From contig QMRZ01000089.1 in NCBI GenBank assembly GCA_003649495.1, positions 1-6,447 on the forward strand: a DNA stretch of 6,447 nt. The letters run 5' to 3'. Every line of letters starts with the position of its first letter. Position 1 is the first letter of the stretch. The DNA comes from Thermoprotei archaeon (GTDB lineage Archaea > Thermoproteota > Thermoprotei > Thermofilales > Thermofilaceae). Below the pieces are notes generated by a model. It was not told the origin of the DNA. It was given only the letters and a program-made list of their open reading frames with translations, and made no database searches. Both the position numbers and the translations under genes were made by a program. This document shows, in pieces, positions 5,145 through 6,447 of this stretch.

Positions 5145-6447
5145 ATGCCGGTCTGTGAAGTGTCTATGAGCGACCTGGAGAAGCTCATTGGGAGGAGGTT
5201 AGACGTGGAGACTATAGAAGAGGCGCTGCCTAAGCTAAAATGCGAGGTAGAGGGGTTTGAGGGGGAGGTCGTAGTCTACGAGGCTACCCACGATAGGCCA
5301 GACCTGTTCTCTGCCGAGGGCCTGGCTAGAGCCCTCAAGGGGCTCCTCCAGATAGAGGTGGGGCTCAGGGAGTTTAAGTGGAGGGAGCACATGATAGCGT
5401 ACAACGAGGGGCCGAGCTACAGGCCATACGTCCTCTTGGCCACTGTCCACGGCCTCCGCTTAGATGATGAGGCTGTTAAGCAGATGATGCAGCTCCAGGA
5501 GAAGTTGCACGCGACGTATGGAAGGGGTAGGAAGAAGGTGTCAATAGGCATCTACGACCTCTCTAAAGTGGAGCCCCCCATCAGGTACGTAGAGGCTGAC
5601 CCCGATGCAGTGCGCTTCAGGCCACTGGACTTTGACGAGGAGATGAGCCTTAGAGAGATACTGAAGCGCCACCCGAAGGGCCAGCAGTATGGGCACTTAA
5701 TAGCTGGAGAGGAGAGGTACCCCCTGCTCGTGGATTCGAGGGGCACCGTGCTCTCAATGCCCCCCATCATTAACAGCGAGGATACTAGAGTCACCGAGGA
5801 GACCAGGGATGTCCTGATAGATGTCACAGCTACAGATGCCAGAGCGGGGGCTGAAGTCTTGACGGTGGTCGCGACATCGCTTGCCGAGAGGGGCGAGTGG
5901 ATAGGACTCGTGAGGGTGAAGGGCAGGGAGCGTGATTACGTGCTCGAGCTAGATCCCCGCAGCTCAGAGCTCGAGGTCAGCCTCGTGGAGAGGCTGGCAG
6001 GCCTCAAGGTCACAGCTGAGGAGGCAGCCCAGTACCTGCGCATGATGAGGTTCGGGGCCGCGCCCAAGGGCGCAGTGGTGAGCGTCCTAATCCCAGCTTA
6101 TAGGCTGGACATCCTACACCCAGTCGACTTGGTTGAGGAGGTAGTCATGGGGTACGGATATGAGAACCTGGTGCCAGAGGTGCCGCCTCCCCAGCACGCA
6201 GGCCGGGAGGATCCCATGGAGAGGTTTAGCAGGAAGCTGAGGGAGATAGCCGCTGGCCTGGGCTTCCAGGAGGTAAATAACTACATGCTGACGAACAAGG
6301 AGGTCCTGTATACGCGGATGAACGCCCCGGAGCTGCCGACCGTCGAGCTAGCAAACCCGAGGCAGGAGACCTTCACGTGCCTGAGGACCTGGCTTATACC
6401 ACAGTTGATTCAGGTTCTCTCGAGGAGTAAACATGCTGAGTACCCCC
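5145..6447 (+). CDS. pheT: Phenylalanyl-tRNA synthetase beta subunit, 5' part (runs off the window)
   Basis: This is the partner of PheS; it binds tRNA and carries the editing site that hydrolyses mischarged Tyr-tRNA-Phe. From ATG 5145 the frame is open through 6446 without a stop, giving 434 residues of the roughly 550 expected for archaeal PheT. Visible features: THDRPDLFSAEGLARALKG (48-66), near the N terminus; VSIGIYDLSKV (132-142); the B3/4 editing-domain signature MPPIINSEDTRVTEETRD (205-222) continuing to IDVTATD; the B5 domain stretch IPAYRLDILHPVDLVEEVVM (316-335) followed by GYGYENL; and the start of the catalytic-like module, ELANPRQETFTCLRTWLIPQ (401-420). No RNA-binding B2 (EMAP-like) domain of the bacterial type is seen, which fits the archaeal form. 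The start is supported by a Shine-Dalgarno overlapping the pheS stop. Confidence 0.96.
   Translation, partial: MPVCEVSMSDLEKLIGRRLDVETIEEALPKLKCEVEGFEGEVVVYEATHDRPDLFSAEGLARALKGLLQIEVGLREFKWREHMIAYNEGPSYRPYVLLATVHGLRLDDEAVKQMMQLQEKLHATYGRGRKKVSIGIYDLSKVEPPIRYVEADPDAVRFRPLDFDEEMSLREILKRHPKGQQYGHLIAGEERYPLLVDSRGTVLSMPPIINSEDTRVTEETRDVLIDVTATDARAGAEVLTVVATSLAERGEWIGLVRVKGRERDYVLELDPRSSELEVSLVERLAGLKVTAEEAAQYLRMMRFGAAPKGAVVSVLIPAYRLDILHPVDLVEEVVMGYGYENLVPEVPPPQHAGREDPMERFSRKLREIAAGLGFQEVNNYMLTNKEVLYTRMNAPELPTVELANPRQETFTCLRTWLIPQLIQVLSRSKHAEYP

Noticed and set aside
5235..5827. Minus-strand open frames opposite pheT (5235-5450 and 5552-5827).
   Set aside because: They are antisense to recognisable PheT domains, have no domain signature, and no promoter or ribosome binding site was seen.

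Overview
The window looks like chromosomal DNA of a hyperthermophilic archaeon, most likely a thermoprotean (crenarchaeote-type) lineage. The evidence is GC-rich coding DNA dominated by AGG arginine and ATA isoleucine codons, archaeal-type PheS and PheT subunits, an XPD-family helicase, TATA-box promoters placed for leaderless transcripts, GTG start codons and a class III ribonucleotide reductase with its activase. I cannot name the genus. No insertion sequence, CRISPR array, tRNA, rRNA or prophage gene is visible.

Layout. From the left edge to 1970, on the plus strand, lies the 3' part of nrdD (anaerobic ribonucleoside-triphosphate reductase, with zinc site and glycyl-radical motif intact), followed 16 bp later by nrdG, the radical-SAM enzyme that installs the glycyl radical. 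The pair supplies deoxynucleotides without oxygen. On the minus strand, 1992-3449 encodes a compact XPD/Rad3-type Fe-S helicase, convergent with nrdG across only 21 bp. From 3603 onward, plus strand, is the pheST operon: complete pheS (alpha subunit) and, 3 bp later, pheT (beta subunit), which runs off the right edge. Their products form the heterotetramer that charges tRNA-Phe.

The most interesting part is the 153 bp divergent gap between the helicase and pheS (3450-3602). It is not empty. The minus strand carries what appears to be an unannotated C/D box guide RNA of about 63 nt (3486-3548), with all four boxes C, D', C' and D in order and at archaeal spacing, a closing stem, and a T-rich tract just downstream. 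A single 16 bp A/T-only block (3568-3583) is centred about 27-28 bp from both the predicted RNA 5' end and the pheS GTG codon, so it can act as a shared bidirectional TATA element. A second TATA-like box serves the helicase.

The protein-coding genes are recognisable housekeeping families. Points of secondary interest are the small Arch region and cysteine spacing of the helicase, a block of shifted codon usage inside nrdD, and an uncertain nrdG start.
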